Below the pieces are notes generated by a model. It was not told the origin of the DNA and searched no databases. It saw only the letters and a list, made by a program, of their open reading frames with translations. Both the position numbers and the translations under genes were made by a program. 64,000 bases of DNA from Cololabis saira (taxonomy: Eukaryota; Chordata; Actinopteri; Beloniformes; Belonidae). The stretch covers positions 1,918,501 through 1,982,500 of the forward strand of contig NC_084610.1 in the NCBI RefSeq assembly GCF_033807715.1, given 5' to 3'. Numbering within the stretch: the stretch's first letter is position 1; each line of letters starts with the position of its first letter. Shown here piece by piece: positions 12,324-22,825 of the stretch.

Positions 12324-12385
12324 CACTAACCTCGCGAAAACTGCCACCCAGGCTGCAGCAGGGGGCAGTTCTTGCGAGGTTAGTG
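12324..12385. repeat. Perfect-stem hairpin (22-bp arms)
   Basis: Left arm 12324-12345 starts CACTAACCTCGCGA and right arm 12364-12385 ends TCTTGCGAGGTTAGTG. Pairing is nearly complete with a loop of about 18 bases rich in GCAGC. It lies in the body of the 11306-12993 element and is probably part of that element's structure rather than a host RNA. Confidence 0.7.
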
Positions 12386-12511
12386 ACAATTCAGTTTGCT
12401 GTTTCAAAATTATTATTTTATAAAACTGGAAATTTACGGGAAAATACTAATACGGGAGGATGGCGGGAAAGAGGGGTAAAATACGGTAGTCTCCCGGCCA
12501 AAACGAGAGAC

Positions 12512-12978
12512 TTCAATTCAATTCAATTCAATTTTATTTGTATAGCGTCTAATACAACAAAAGTTGTCTCTAGACGCTTTCCAGAGACCCAGAACATAAA
12601 CCTCCGAGCAATTATTACATAAACAATGGCAGGTAAAAACTCCCTTAGTGGGAGAAAAACCTTAAGCCAAACAGTGGCAAGAAAAACTCCCCTTTAGGAG
12701 GAAAAAACCTTGAGCAGGACCAGGCTCATAAGGGGGGACCCTCCTGCCGAGGGCCAGACTGGTGGGTCAGGGACGGCAACAGCACAGCAGGCAGGTGGAA
12801 GCAGCAACGGGATGACCGGGGGTGGGGACCGCAGGCAGGTGGAAGCAGCAACGGGATGACCGGGGGTGGGGACCACAGGCCAGCACGCAGCTCCCGAAGC
12901 TCCGGCCCAATCAGCAAGTCCCAGGTTGGGGTGCAGGGTCGGGGAAAGGTTGAGAAGGGGCAGGGCCAGGCCGTCTTT
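12512..12978 (-). mobile_element. LINE 3'-end copy B, nested in a DNA transposon
   Basis: The minus-strand copy carries an intact (GAATT)n tail at its left edge (12514-12532), the TTATTTGTATAGCGTC block, the lipid-like shared 3' sequence and two 44-bp units. It is 5'-truncated at the GGCCCTGCC block. It interrupts the terminus of the 11306-12993 element: GAGACTT lies before the tail and GACTTGACAGGTATG after the copy, consistent with a short GACTT target duplication. It belongs to the CTTGCTGATTGGGCCGG subfamily with copies D, F and G. Confidence 0.85.
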
Positions 12979-13001
12979 GACTTGACAGGTATGGTGGGAT
13001 G

Positions 13002-13398
13002 TCCAAACCGCCAACGGCCCGGCGACAGTTCCGATCACCTGAGGAGGCCTGGACCAATCAGAGCGTTCGTCCAGAGTCAACTCCACAGTGCCTGCTCTTC
13101 ATACTCCCACTCTTCCAGACATTCGTCTTTGTTTAGGGCCCAAACGAAGCGCTGGCCCCCAGCCCACGCCGAGCCCTGAACAGCATTCAGCTGTAATCAT
13201 GTGGTTAAGGAACAAGCCTTCCTCGCTTATTTCCTAAATCAGCTCCGTACCTCCGTGACGCCGCGGCCCCCGCGACTGTTTGCAGCCGCCCTGAGGCTCG
13301 ATGCCTCGTGAGCCCGTCAGAACTCCTGGACTCGGACTCACCAACCCACAATGCTGATCCTGCCAATTTGAAGTCATAGATTTGGGATTGTTTCCTGT
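13002..13398. other. Unique noncoding DNA
   Basis: A GC-rich stretch with no recognised gene or repeat end. Confidence 0.5.
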
Positions 13399-13406
13399 CA
13401 CATGAC

Positions 13407-14679
13407 TAGTGTTGTTTTTGTCAGCCTGTTTTAGTTTTAGTCTAGTCTTGGGGTCCAGCTATCATTTTAGTTTTTATTAGTTTTATTCACGTTCATTCTC
13501 CTTTTAGTCGTGTCAAGTTTCAGTCGACTAAAAGTCTGAGTATTTTAATCTTATTTTAGTCAGAATTGTCCGGGACCATTTTAGTCTAGTTTTAGTCAAA
13601 GATTGTATTTAGCAAAACTAATTTTACAATTCAAACAAGGTTATCTCATTATTATATTATTGTTACCTTATAGACTCAAGAATACATTCATTCCAGATAC
13701 AGAAGACTCTAATTTGAGTTTACAACATATTTATTTTTCCACATTTCTCCCCATCTTTTTCTTTGTCCACGACACATTGGGTTTTCTTTTCCACGTCTAT
13801 GTAGAAAGTGTATCCAAAGATGGATCTTCTTCTTCTCCCCCCCAGAGCAGATCCCCGTGTTTCTCTATGTAACTTTGTTTTTAATGGACGTTAACTAGAG
13901 CTCTGCGTTAACGGCATCAGCCTCTAACTCTGCAGCTGATTCTGGATCTGATTCCTGCTGCAGCGACTGATGGAGGACTAACGTCACCCAGCAGAACTAA
14001 ACCAGAGAAACTACTGAAAACATGGACATTAAACCAGAGAAACTACTGAAAACATGGACATTAAACCAGAGAAACTACTGAAAACATGGACATTAAACCA
14101 GAGAAACTACTGAAAACATGGACATTAAACCAGAGAAAGTACTGAAAACATGGACATTAAACCAGAGAAACTACTGAAAACATGGACATTAAACCAGAGA
14201 AACTACTGAAAACATGGACATTAAACCAGAGAAACTACTGAAAACATGGACATTAAACCAGAGAAACTACTGAAAACATGGACATTAAACCAGAGAAACT
14301 ACTGAAAACATGGACATTAAACCAGAGAAACTACTGAAAACATGGACATTAAACCAGAGAAACTACTGAAAACATGGACATTAAACCAGAGAAACTACTG
14401 AAAACATGGACATTAAACCAGAGAAACTACTGAAAACATGGACATTAAGGATCTTTGTTGGAATATATCGTCTCGTTTTGGTCAACGAAAATGAAGACAC
14501 ATTTTTTCGCAGAGTTTTTATTTTGTAACCTACATTTTAATTTAGTTTTTATTCGTCTACGATATTGCATTATATATTTAATTATCATGACCAGCATTTT
14601 CGTTGCGTCTCATTTCGTTTTCCTCAGCTGATAAAGGTTTGTTGACGATATTTAGTCATAATTTTCGAAAGCAACTTTA
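13407..14679 (-). mobile_element. TARWGTTG-ended hAT-like element, copy 2, inverted relative to copy 1
   Basis: The ends TAGTGTTGTTTTTGTCA and AAGCAACTTTA match the termini of copy 1 in reverse. Flanking octamers CACATGAC are identical (13399-13406 and 14680-14687). This copy preserves GACTAGAC (as its complement near 13440), the empty target of the hAT insertion in copy 1. It also carries a 32-bp minisatellite at 14002-14448 absent from copy 1 and about 200 bases of GC-richer private sequence before it. Its open frame 13603-13872 mirrors one in copy 1 (9545-9736) and is repeat-derived. Confidence 0.88.
14002..14448 (+). repeat. 32-bp minisatellite, ~14 units
   Basis: CCAGAGAAACTACTGAAAAC followed by ATGGACATTAAA repeats at a 32-base period about 14 times. 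It is extremely homogeneous; one unit has AAAGTACTG in place of AAACTACTG near 14133-14141. Such homogeneity suggests recent expansion. It lies inside the transposon copy at 13407-14679. Confidence 0.95.
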
Positions 14680-14687
14680 CACATGAC

Positions 14688-16802
14688 CCAGTTTGACCCC
14701 TTCCATCGGCTTCTGTAAGAGCACAGCTTATGCTTTTCCCTTGTGGCGTTATGTCTGCAGAAAGCTGAAAACTGCCGAAACACATGCTTTTATAGCGGTC
14801 TGCCCTCCGCCGACGGTCACCTTAAATCCCGAGGACGCAGCCCACAGAATTGTTTTTCTTTTTCCACCTTAAGTAAATAACGGCATGCTGGGAAAAGGAA
14901 AGGGGAAATGATAGCGAGACTCATTACACTCGGATGATTTTCACCATGTTTTTTTTTACAGAATCCACGCACGTGCACGAGTGCAGGACTCGGTTGGAGA
15001 ACAGTTCGCGCATTACCTGCATATTTTACTGTACTCTCCAGTCATTCCAGCTTCTCCTTTATGAACGCTGAAGGATATAAATCCAAAATGAGGTGGAAAA
15101 TTTGTAATTAATCTGCTGTGGTTGACACCGGCGAGGCATTACCTCGGCCTGCCCAACCCCGCTTGTCTGGCTAACATTAAGGGGCTAATTTTAAAAATCT
15201 AGCGTGCAGTCAATTTCCCAGGATGCCTGGAGGGAGGGAGGGAGGGTGGCGGGGAGGGAAGGGGGGGTGAAAAGGTAGGGGATGACAGGAGGAGCTAATT
15301 TTACCCGCCTTATTTACCCCTATGCATCATGCGGCGGCTCTCTTCTGACACGAGTGACGGCGGCTTCGAAATTAGACCGACTGTGGCTGGCGTTTATTTA
15401 TGACGCCACAACCAGAATTTGTTTGTTCGGTGTATATCTATACATGTGTGTGTGTGTGTGTGAGGGAAAGAGAGAGAGAAAACGGGGAGAAATGGCTCTT
15501 TTTAATATCCGTGGGTGAGGTTAATGCAGCTTACCTTGGAGTGCCGACAGCGGCGGGAGACAGACGACGCTCAGATACCTCTAAAGAGGCGTTTACCTAC
15601 GCCGGCGTCGGGCCTCGTGTCTGATCGCTGTTTGTTGTACAGGAGAGGATGAAAAGAGCAGTGGGGGGGGGGGGGGGGGGAGAAAAAAACAAACTCTTAA
15701 TGCTATTGTGTGCCTATAACCATCTGTCACAGCGAGCCTGGAGATGAGGCTGAGATTAGGGGGAATAAACGCCGGGGCCGCGGCGCGTCGGCGAAGCCTC
15801 CGGGGCAGCGCCGACAACAACACGAGAGCAAGGAAAACCCAACTCGCGGAGGGCTTTCTACTTCTGAGGCGCTCATGGATTACAGATCGTAACCTGGCGA
15901 CGGTCGGAGGGGGGGCAGTAGTACAGAGACACTTCAATGATGATGATGCTGATGATGATAGCGGCGGCCGTGATGATGGCGGTAATGACGGTTTACTGCA
16001 AACAGGAATGAAAAGGCGGCGGTGCGGCGGGAGGAAGAGCAGTAGGTGTGGGGGGTTGAAAGGAAATAGTGTCTTCTCTTTCTCCCTCCCTCTCTCTCCC
16101 CCCCGCCTGAATGCCGAGGGCTTAAGGAAAGGCATTTGGTGGCTCCTGAGGCATCCGCGGATCTCCCCTCCTTAAATTTACCGTGAAGGTTCTTAGACTC
16201 CCTATTCAGGCAGGATATTCTCGTTTATTGCTTTTAGAAGACAAACCTCACAAAAGTACAGTGTCATTGCTTCTGGAGAGCAGCAAGGCCCTGGAAGAAT
16301 ACCGAACCCCCCCCACCGCCGGCCCCCCCAGCCCAACATCCCTCCCATGAATTATGTACAATGGGACACAGAGAGCAGCCCAGGCCTCTTAAGGTGCTTT
16401 ACATTCTTGGCATTAAGGTAAAAGGCATGACACCAGAGAGCAGACTTTAATGTCATTTAGTAAAATTGCTTTTCTTCTTAATTAATTTGCACCTCAGCGC
16501 GGCAGCAGGTGAGTCCGTGAGGGGGCGGGCAAAGTCCTCTGTGAGCCTGATTATTGTTGTCCCCATTGATCAGGAGTTGAGTGATTTATTTCTGCATCCG
16601 TGTTGAATCATTTAACCCTAAAGCGCCTTTTTAGACTCCACAACCGTCCATTCTGAACGTTGTTTCCTTCATAATCCTTCAAACTTTCCTACATAATTCA
16701 CGTTCGTATGGTTGCTCAGCAACACATCCACCAGGGGGAACGAAAGAGCGGTATGTTTCGTCCGTAATATGAAGCACCGATGGGCCGTACCAAAGGAGTG
16801 AT
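14688..16802. other. Unique noncoding DNA, candidate conserved elements
   Basis: No gene was recognised. A short GT run lies at 15443-15462, a G-run of about 20 at 15662-15681 and a GAT-rich stretch at 15937-15960. The AT-rich, homeobox-word-rich stretches at about 15000-15220 and 16370-16530 (TTGTAATTAATC, TTCTTAATTAATTTGCACC) have the appearance of conserved noncoding DNA, but I have no alignment. The open frames at 15593-16175 are compositional. Confidence 0.45.
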
Positions 16803-17764
16803 TAAGGGCCAATCCCAATACACCCCCTACTTTCTACCACTAGCCCTCGCTCACTACCACTAGCCCTAAAAATGAGTAGGGTCCTTGTAATGTTCCCTAG
16901 GGATTGGGACACCACTTGCTAAGTCACTGCGTGGTTTACATTCGGGTACGTAAGCGACTGCGTAGTTACGTTTGCACAAACGTCACACCATATTAGGAAG
17001 CCCAGAGCTAAAAGCTGTTTTAATTTCCGCCGTAGCGCTGTTAATATGCCACTTTATCAAGTTTTAATATTTTTTCAGACGTAAAAGTAACCGTTAAGAT
17101 CCCCAACCTGGGCTCAGTTTATCCAAATAACGCCTGGTAAGAAATTTACTCCGATGTTTTAGGGATGAGAAGAGCCGCCGGCTCGGGAACTGATTTATGG
17201 TTCCACGTTAAATCGATGCAGAGCCTACGGCGTAGGGTACGGCATAGGGTACGGCGTATGGCGCGCGTCGCCGCGTAACCTACGCCGTAGGCTCTGCGTT
17301 GGTGTGACGCAGAACCATAAATCAGCCTTTATTCTAGCGACATCTGAAGATACAACGCAACAACGGGCAAGCGAGTGATTATGTACATTCACTGAGTGAA
17401 TATTATGAAAGTAAAATATATATTTCTCGCTAGAAATGTAACCAAAACGCTTTTTAATGCAGAAACGAATTCAAAATATTGATTTTATTCATTAAAAAAT
17501 AAGAAATGTCCGCCATGTTTTTTTTTTATTAAGTCTGCAAATGATGACGTAAAGCATTCTGGGAAATTTCTCTAGCCCTCGGTCAGCTAGTCAGCAACTG
17601 AAATCCCTCACTGTGAAGGGCTAGATTCATACACACTAACCCTCGCTATGCCCACTAGCCCTACATGCAAAGAGGAATTGGGACACCACTACCCTCACGG
17701 GAACACGCAAAATTTAGGGGTAGGGCTGAAAAATAGGACAAGGTGGGGATTGGGACTGGGCCGA
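16803..17764. mobile_element. GGGCCAATCCCAAT-ended inverted-repeat element
   Basis: The left end GGGCCAATCCCAATACACCC pairs with a right end containing GGGGATTGGGACTGGGCC. Further matching words inside are ACCACTAGCCCT on the left and CCACTAGCCCTACATG and AATTGGGACACCACTACCCT on the right. The target duplication is not resolvable. The element contains a nested hairpin element at 17190-17326. No coding capacity was seen. Confidence 0.7.
17190..17326. mobile_element. CTACGGCGTAGG hairpin MITE, copy 1
   Basis: A self-complementary element of about 135 bases. CTGATTTATGGTTCC opens it and GAACCATAAATCAG closes it, and internal GCAGAGCCTACGGCGTAGG pairs with CCTACGCCGTAGGCTCTGC. Further copies lie at 18601-18724 and 41251-41370. 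The internal loop contains a duplicated GGGTACGGC. The size and structure fit a miniature inverted-repeat element, possibly PIF/Harbinger-type, though the 3-bp duplication is not certain here. Confidence 0.88.
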
Positions 17765-18280
17765 AATCAACGGACGGATGCCGCTGTCCGAGCCTTAACC
17801 CTTTAAGCACTTTGGAAAGCGTAATCCAGTGCATGACCACTTGGGGCTGGATCCAGAACTGAATCCATCCCCTGTTAACGTATTTGCAGCCCGGTACCAA
17901 AAACAGAGAGATCTTTCTGTCCCTCTTCAGTTATTATTGTGTTAAATCTTTTTTCGGCTATCGTCAAGAGTTTTTTACGTGCGTTGGTTCATTTTTCCAT
18001 TAGTTTGGTTAGTTAATTTGGTGTTCAGAAATATTGTTTTGCCGCACCACAAGGCACTTGTCCATCGCCAGCATCAGTCTAGGAAGAGCGCCGCGTTAAT
18101 GTGACGGACTGGTCAACGTGACTGCAACACGCATTGACTCGACCTAAATGGTACCCGGTGTCAAAGGTCCGACCACCGGGCTCGGTTGAGTCGCGCCCGG
18201 GGGTCTGGGTTAAGGTGTTCAAACTAGTCTCCAGGCTTGTTTTCTCCGCCCATTCTTGGATTAAAGGGGTTGGACCTGGA
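17765..18280. other. Unique noncoding DNA
   Basis: No gene, repeat end or RNA was recognised. Confidence 0.5.
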
Positions 18281-18600
18281 GTCCTGGCTAGGGATGGGAA
18301 TCGAGAACCGGTTCTTGTTGAGAACCGGTTCCCAGTGTTTAAATTCCTTGGTATCGTTTGCCTTTTTCGCAAACGATTCCCTTATCGATTCCAGTGGGCG
18401 CGAATGACGTCACCACACACGTTGCGCAACGTGCGCATTCGTGCCCTGCAGGAAACCACGGGGACAAAGCGGCATAAATGCTCGAAAGGATGACAACAGG
18501 GCGACAATACTTGCAATGTGGACGTTTCAACAAAGGGGGGAAACTGTTAGGACTCGGCTGGCTGATGCGCTGGGAGCGCGGAGTCAGCCGGCGTGTGGTA

Positions 18601-18724
18601 AGGCTGATTTATGGTTCTGCGTTACACCAACGCAGAGCCTACGGCGTAGGTTACGCGGCGACGCACATCGTACCCTACGCCGTAGGCTCTGCGTTGATTT
18701 AACGCGGAAGTATAATTCATGCTT
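18601..18724. mobile_element. CTACGGCGTAGG hairpin MITE, copy 2
   Basis: AGGCTGATTTATGGTTCTGC starts the copy. GCAGAGCCTACGGCGTAGG and CCTACGCCGTAGGCTCTGC form the stem. The right end is decayed (TATAATTCATGC instead of CATAAATCAGCC). It is inserted within the hAT element at 18289-19304. Confidence 0.88.
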
Positions 18725-19108
18725 TAGAAGAGCTGCGCGCTCGGACACGAGGACGTGCCGGGCGCTCCGCTGTCCGACAGAGCTCCTGACACAGCTGCAG
18801 CTCGTCAGCTCATCTATGGAGAAGTTAAAGAGAATCTACCGCTAACTTCTCCTTTCATCAAGGCAGGAAGAGTATCAGGCCAGAATAGATGAATGTCACC
18901 AGCAATGACTAAGTTTGTTGTGTTGAACATGTTACTGGACATTCTTGTGTAATTGCCACAAAATAATTTTTTGTATTTAGTTAATTGTGTGGGGACCCCC
19001 TGGCACCATTGAGGAGCCCAAGGCTGGTGGCGTCTTAAGACCTCACTTATATTTTTTTGTTCAAAGATATAAAACAAAGTTGATACTACGTCTACATATT
19101 GCTCCATG

Positions 19109-19112
19109 ATTA

Positions 19113-19178
<66 letters not shown>
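19109..19178 (+). repeat. (GATT)n microsatellite
   Basis: About 17 tandem GATT units inside the 18289-19304 element. Confidence 0.95.
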
Positions 19179-19312
19179 ACTAAAATTGTTAGTTCTCCTT
19201 TTTTCCAAATGAGAATCAATAAGAGAATCGATAAAGAATCAAATCGTTAAGCAGGATCAAAAATGGAATCGGAGTCGAAAAAATCTTATCAATTCCCATC
19301 CCTAGTCCTGGC

Positions 19313-21060
19313 GCCGTGGCGACAGCTCTCCCGGATCTCTGTGGGATGTCGACTGATATTTCATCGAGACTTTCATGAACACTTTAAAGCGGGCCTTTTA
19401 ACAGATCTCCCTATTGTCAACAAACACTTTTAGAAAGCTTCTTGGTTCTGGTGTTGTCCTGAGAAGGGGAAACACAGGATGAGCTGGACTGAGGTCATGT
19501 TGGCGGTCTGGCCAACGAGGAAAACTGTCTTGAAAACAGTGTCGTTGCCATGAATCCTTCGCCGAACTGCCTATATTTTCCTCTGTGTCAGGAGATGGAG
19601 ATCAGGGTGTGCTGTATGTGAGAGTCGTGAAGGTCCAGGCTGACATCACACACCAGAGGCTGGTTTGACTCAGGATTAGTTGATGACACCTCGGGGAACG
19701 CCAAGACGACCACAGCACTGATCTCGCCGCATGCTTGTTGTTTTGGATTTTTTTTGGACTATAAGGTGGGAAATGATACTACAATAATGTTCCAGGCTGT
19801 TTGTGTGAATAAAACGAGGCGGACATGGCCAGAGAGGAGCCGACCAGCCAGGCTGCCTCCGTCACCCTGAAAGGGTGATGTCACCCAGCCCCGCGGCGGT
19901 GCTTGAGTCAGACCTGCCTCCACCCCTGAAGGCCCAGAAAGCAAAAACCTTTGATGAAAGCGTCTTTAAACAAATCATCACTGGGGCTGGCCTGATTGTG
20001 ACTTTATGGGCTTTGGGGCTTGGGATGAGGATTACGTGGAATGTTCTGAACTCCGGTCTGAATCCTTGGCGGCCCCCCCAGCAGAGGGAGAGCTGGGCAT
20101 CCAGAGCTGAGGCAGGGGGTCAGGAGGACACTGGTGAGGACCAGGTCAACACCGGGAGGCATGGGTTGGGTAACGGGGACCCAGACGAACTGCAGACCCA
20201 GACGATGTATGAGAAGTGGCAGCAGCCACCAGCCACGAGCTTAGGGAAGACCGGGCAGACAACAGGCTATTTTGGCTTCATCGGGACGCATATTTATGAG
20301 GGATTAGGTGATGAGAGGACACCAGTAACTGATAGTTGACAACCGGCATCCAATAAGTTCATATTGTTAAAGGAGACCTATTATGGCATCTAATACCTAT
20401 TTTAAACATGCTTTGAATGTCTTAAAAACAAGTTTTTTCCTTCTTCCACAAAAAGCGTTTTTCAGCTCTTTTGTTCCCAAACTCCTACAAGACCATAATA
20501 AGACTTCTTTTAATCAAATGTACTTTTTTTTGGTGCTACAGTTTGTATGTGTAAAGAAAGCTGATAGGTAGGGTTCCTGTTTTTAAATCTGAACCTCACT
20601 GACGTCACTGGAAAAGAAAGTAAGTAAGTGATGGCACATCAGGCTTTTCCAACAGATACAGACACAATTCCAACATTTTACATATGAATTCAGTAAATTA
20701 AATGCTGTGATTTATAAAATCAAACAAAGCAAAAACTGCATCCCAGAGGAAAAAAGGTTTTACAGAATGTCAACTGGTTTATGTGCCAATAAAAGAATTA
20801 GCATTCAAGTATTTTATGAACAACAAATAAATTATTGCAAACTATTCAACCTTTACTGCACCGGGGAAGAGAGAGGGGTTTTTATAGTTTAATTCAAATG
20901 TTTTTCTCAAATGTAAAATAAATGTATTAATGTATATCAGCCAAAACAAAAACAAATTCAAAGTAAAATTATGGGGTTTCTTTTATTTAGTGGACCAATA
21001 AAAATGCCATTTTCCCTTTATTCATTTATTACATATCTGTGTGTGTGTGTACATTGAAAA
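19313..21060. other. Unique noncoding DNA with one unexplained open frame
   Basis: No gene was recognised. A 154-codon frame at 19875-20339 is discussed as a finding. The stretch from about 20368 (AAAGGAGACCTATTATGG) to 20600 may be the end of an interspersed repeat, since 47863-47875 shows a similar AAAGGGAGACTATGA start. I could not define its limits. The rest is AT-rich. Confidence 0.45.
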
Positions 21061-21061
21061 C

Positions 21062-21157
21062 CAGATATCCACCTAAAAACAACAACTCGGATATTCAGTT
21101 AGGCCCATTATTCCTCTTTTTAACATAAGCAGTTTAATAATAATAATAATAATAATA

Positions 21158-21200
<43 letters not shown>

Positions 21201-21485
21201 GCAGTAAATATTCTGCAACAATAAACAAAAGATTTCTAGGTACCAAAACTGGAATATCCACGTAACAAACGGATATCAACAACAACTCTGATAAAAACTC
21301 GGTTATCCGGTTGTTCCGGTCGGTGGGAGCCAGTCGTTAAGCCCAATATCCCTCTTTTTAACGTAACCAGTGTAATAATAATAATTATAATAATAAGGAT
21401 TTGCAGTTAATTTTCTGCAAAAACAAACAAATTTTTCTAGGTATCAAAACTTGACTATCCATGTAACGAAGGAATATCCAGATGT
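21062..21485 (+). repeat. Diverged tandem duplication (~235 bp) with triplet arrays
   Basis: The block containing CCCTCTTTTTAAC(G/A)TAA, GATTTGCAGT, TTTTCTGCAA/ATTCTGCAAC, TTTCTAGGTA and CAAAACT occurs twice, at about 21085-21290 and 21335-21485. Each copy begins its variable part with an AAT/ATA triplet run. In the first copy this has expanded to (AAT)n(GAT)n at 21136-21198. Confidence 0.75.
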
Positions 21486-21974
21486 TGGGAACCTGTTCCC
21501 CACAGAGGCGGCGTCGGGCCGCTGCAGGGGCGGGACATCGTCTTTCATGTAGCCTACCATATTTTCCGCATTATAAGGCGCACCTTCAATGAATGACGTA
21601 TTTTAAAACCTTCTCCATATATAAGGCGCACCGCATTATAAGGCGCTACAGTAGAGGCTGGGGTTACGTTCTGCATCCATTAGATCAAGGGGTCTCAACC
21701 CGCGGCTCCTGAGCCGCATGCGGCTCTTTCATCTTATACTGCTGCTGGAAAATAAATTACAAAAAAAAAAGTATTTAATTGAAGTGTATTTTATTTGTGT
21801 TAGTTCTTTAATATTTTAGTTCTAAATTGGAAGATTATTGTGATCTTGACATATTAGAATAAATATATTTTATTGTTTTTCGTCGCTCAAAATAAACGTC
21901 ATAAAGCCGGTATTCCCGCCAAAACGCCTTCCATTCGTCGCGACTTTCAACCCCAGCAAGGCCAAGTATAGAGA

Positions 21975-22255
21975 AATGTAAGAAAAGACAAATATCTGAA
22001 GAAATGGAACATTCAATGATGCCTGTAGATTCATTTGCATTTAGCTCTGATGAGAGTGGCCTAACAGTATGGTAATCTGTGGAGAAAAACTGTCTAACAA
22101 TAAACGCTCAAATGTCGCAAGACATTTCAACAATACACACAGAGCCTTTGCTGAAAAATATCCAGAGGGAGAATAGAGGAAAAAAAGCTGTTTCAGAACT
22201 GATGCGGAAGGTTGATCTGACGAAAAATCACTTCAAGAAGTGGCTGAAGTCGCGG
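21975..22255 (+). pseudogene. Relic of BED zinc-finger hAT transposase N-terminus
   Basis: Reading the plus strand gives fragments EEMEHSMM (frame 1), then after a one-base shift VICGEKLSNNKRSNVARHFN, NTHRAFAEKYPEGE, an in-frame stop, then RKKAVSELMRKVDLTKNHFK. The cysteine followed by HF and NTH histidines and the AFAEKYP/RKKA block are typical of BED-type zinc-finger hAT transposases as I know the family. The first zinc-ligand cysteine is missing. With a frameshift, a stop and no catalytic domain it is nonfunctional. The upstream CCGCGGCTCCTGAGCCGCAT terminus matches that of the short hAT elements at 9894, 39665 and 47897, suggesting this is their transposase source family. Confidence 0.65.
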
Positions 22256-22825
22256 CTCAATATTGATCCATATATAAGGCTCAATATTGATCCATATATA
22301 AAGCTCAATATTGATCCATGTATAAGGCTCAATATTGATCCATGTATAAGGCTCAATATTGATCCATGTATAAGGCTCAATATTGATCCATATATAAGGC
22401 TCAATATTGATCCATGTATAAGACTCAATATTGATCCATATATAAGGCTCAATATTGATCCATATATAAGGCTCAATATTGATCCATATATAAGGCTGAA
22501 TATTGATCCATATATAAGGCTCAATATTGATCCATGTATAAGACTCAATATTGATCCATATATAAGGCTCAATATTGATCCATATATAAGGCTGAATATT
22601 GATCCATATATAAGGCTCAATATTGATCCATATATAAGGCTCAATATGGATCCATATATAAGGCTCAATATTGATCCATATATAGGGCTCAATATTGATC
22701 CATATATAAGGCTCAATATTGATCCATATATAAGGCTGAATATTGATCCATATATAAGGCTCAATATTGATCCATATATAAGGCTCAATATTGATCCATA
22801 TATAAGGCTCAATATTGATCCATAT
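22256..22825 (+). repeat. 24-bp minisatellite, ~24 units
   Basis: GCTCAATATTGATCCATATA followed by TAAG repeats with a 24-base period. Being a multiple of three, it gives an eight-residue repeat (RLNIDPYI) on the plus strand and SLIYGSIL on the minus strand, which explains both long open frames. The ATCCATATATAAGG part resembles the element's own subterminal CTCCATATATAAGGCGCACC near 21617. Confidence 0.95.

Larger units (their letters stand above)
11306..12993. mobile_element. CATACCTGTCAAGT-ended hAT-like element containing two further insertions
   Basis: The left end CATACCTGTCAAGT and the right end ACTTGACAGGTATG are exact inverted complements over 14 bases. Both flanks carry the identical octamer GTGGGATG (11298-11305 and 12994-13001). 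The body includes AATACGGGACATTTTCCG near the left end and GGGAGGATGGCGGGAAAG near the right. It was later invaded by the palindrome-ended element at 11609-12039 and by LINE copy B at 12512-12978, which splits the right terminus. No transposase survives. Confidence 0.88.
18289..19304. mobile_element. TAGGGATGGGAAT-ended hAT element with perfect 8-bp target duplication
   Basis: The left end TAGGGATGGGAATCGAGAAC pairs with a right end ATTCCCATCCCTA. The flanking octamer GTCCTGGC is identical on both sides (18281-18288 and 19305-19312). The element contains a nested hairpin MITE at 18601-18724 and a GATT microsatellite at 19109-19178. No transposase was recognised. Open frames 18134-18845 are not supported as genes. 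Confidence 0.9.

Noticed and set aside
15593..16175. 180- and 143-codon opposite-strand frames
   Set aside because: A GC- and purine-rich low-complexity patch; both frames have simple-sequence composition.
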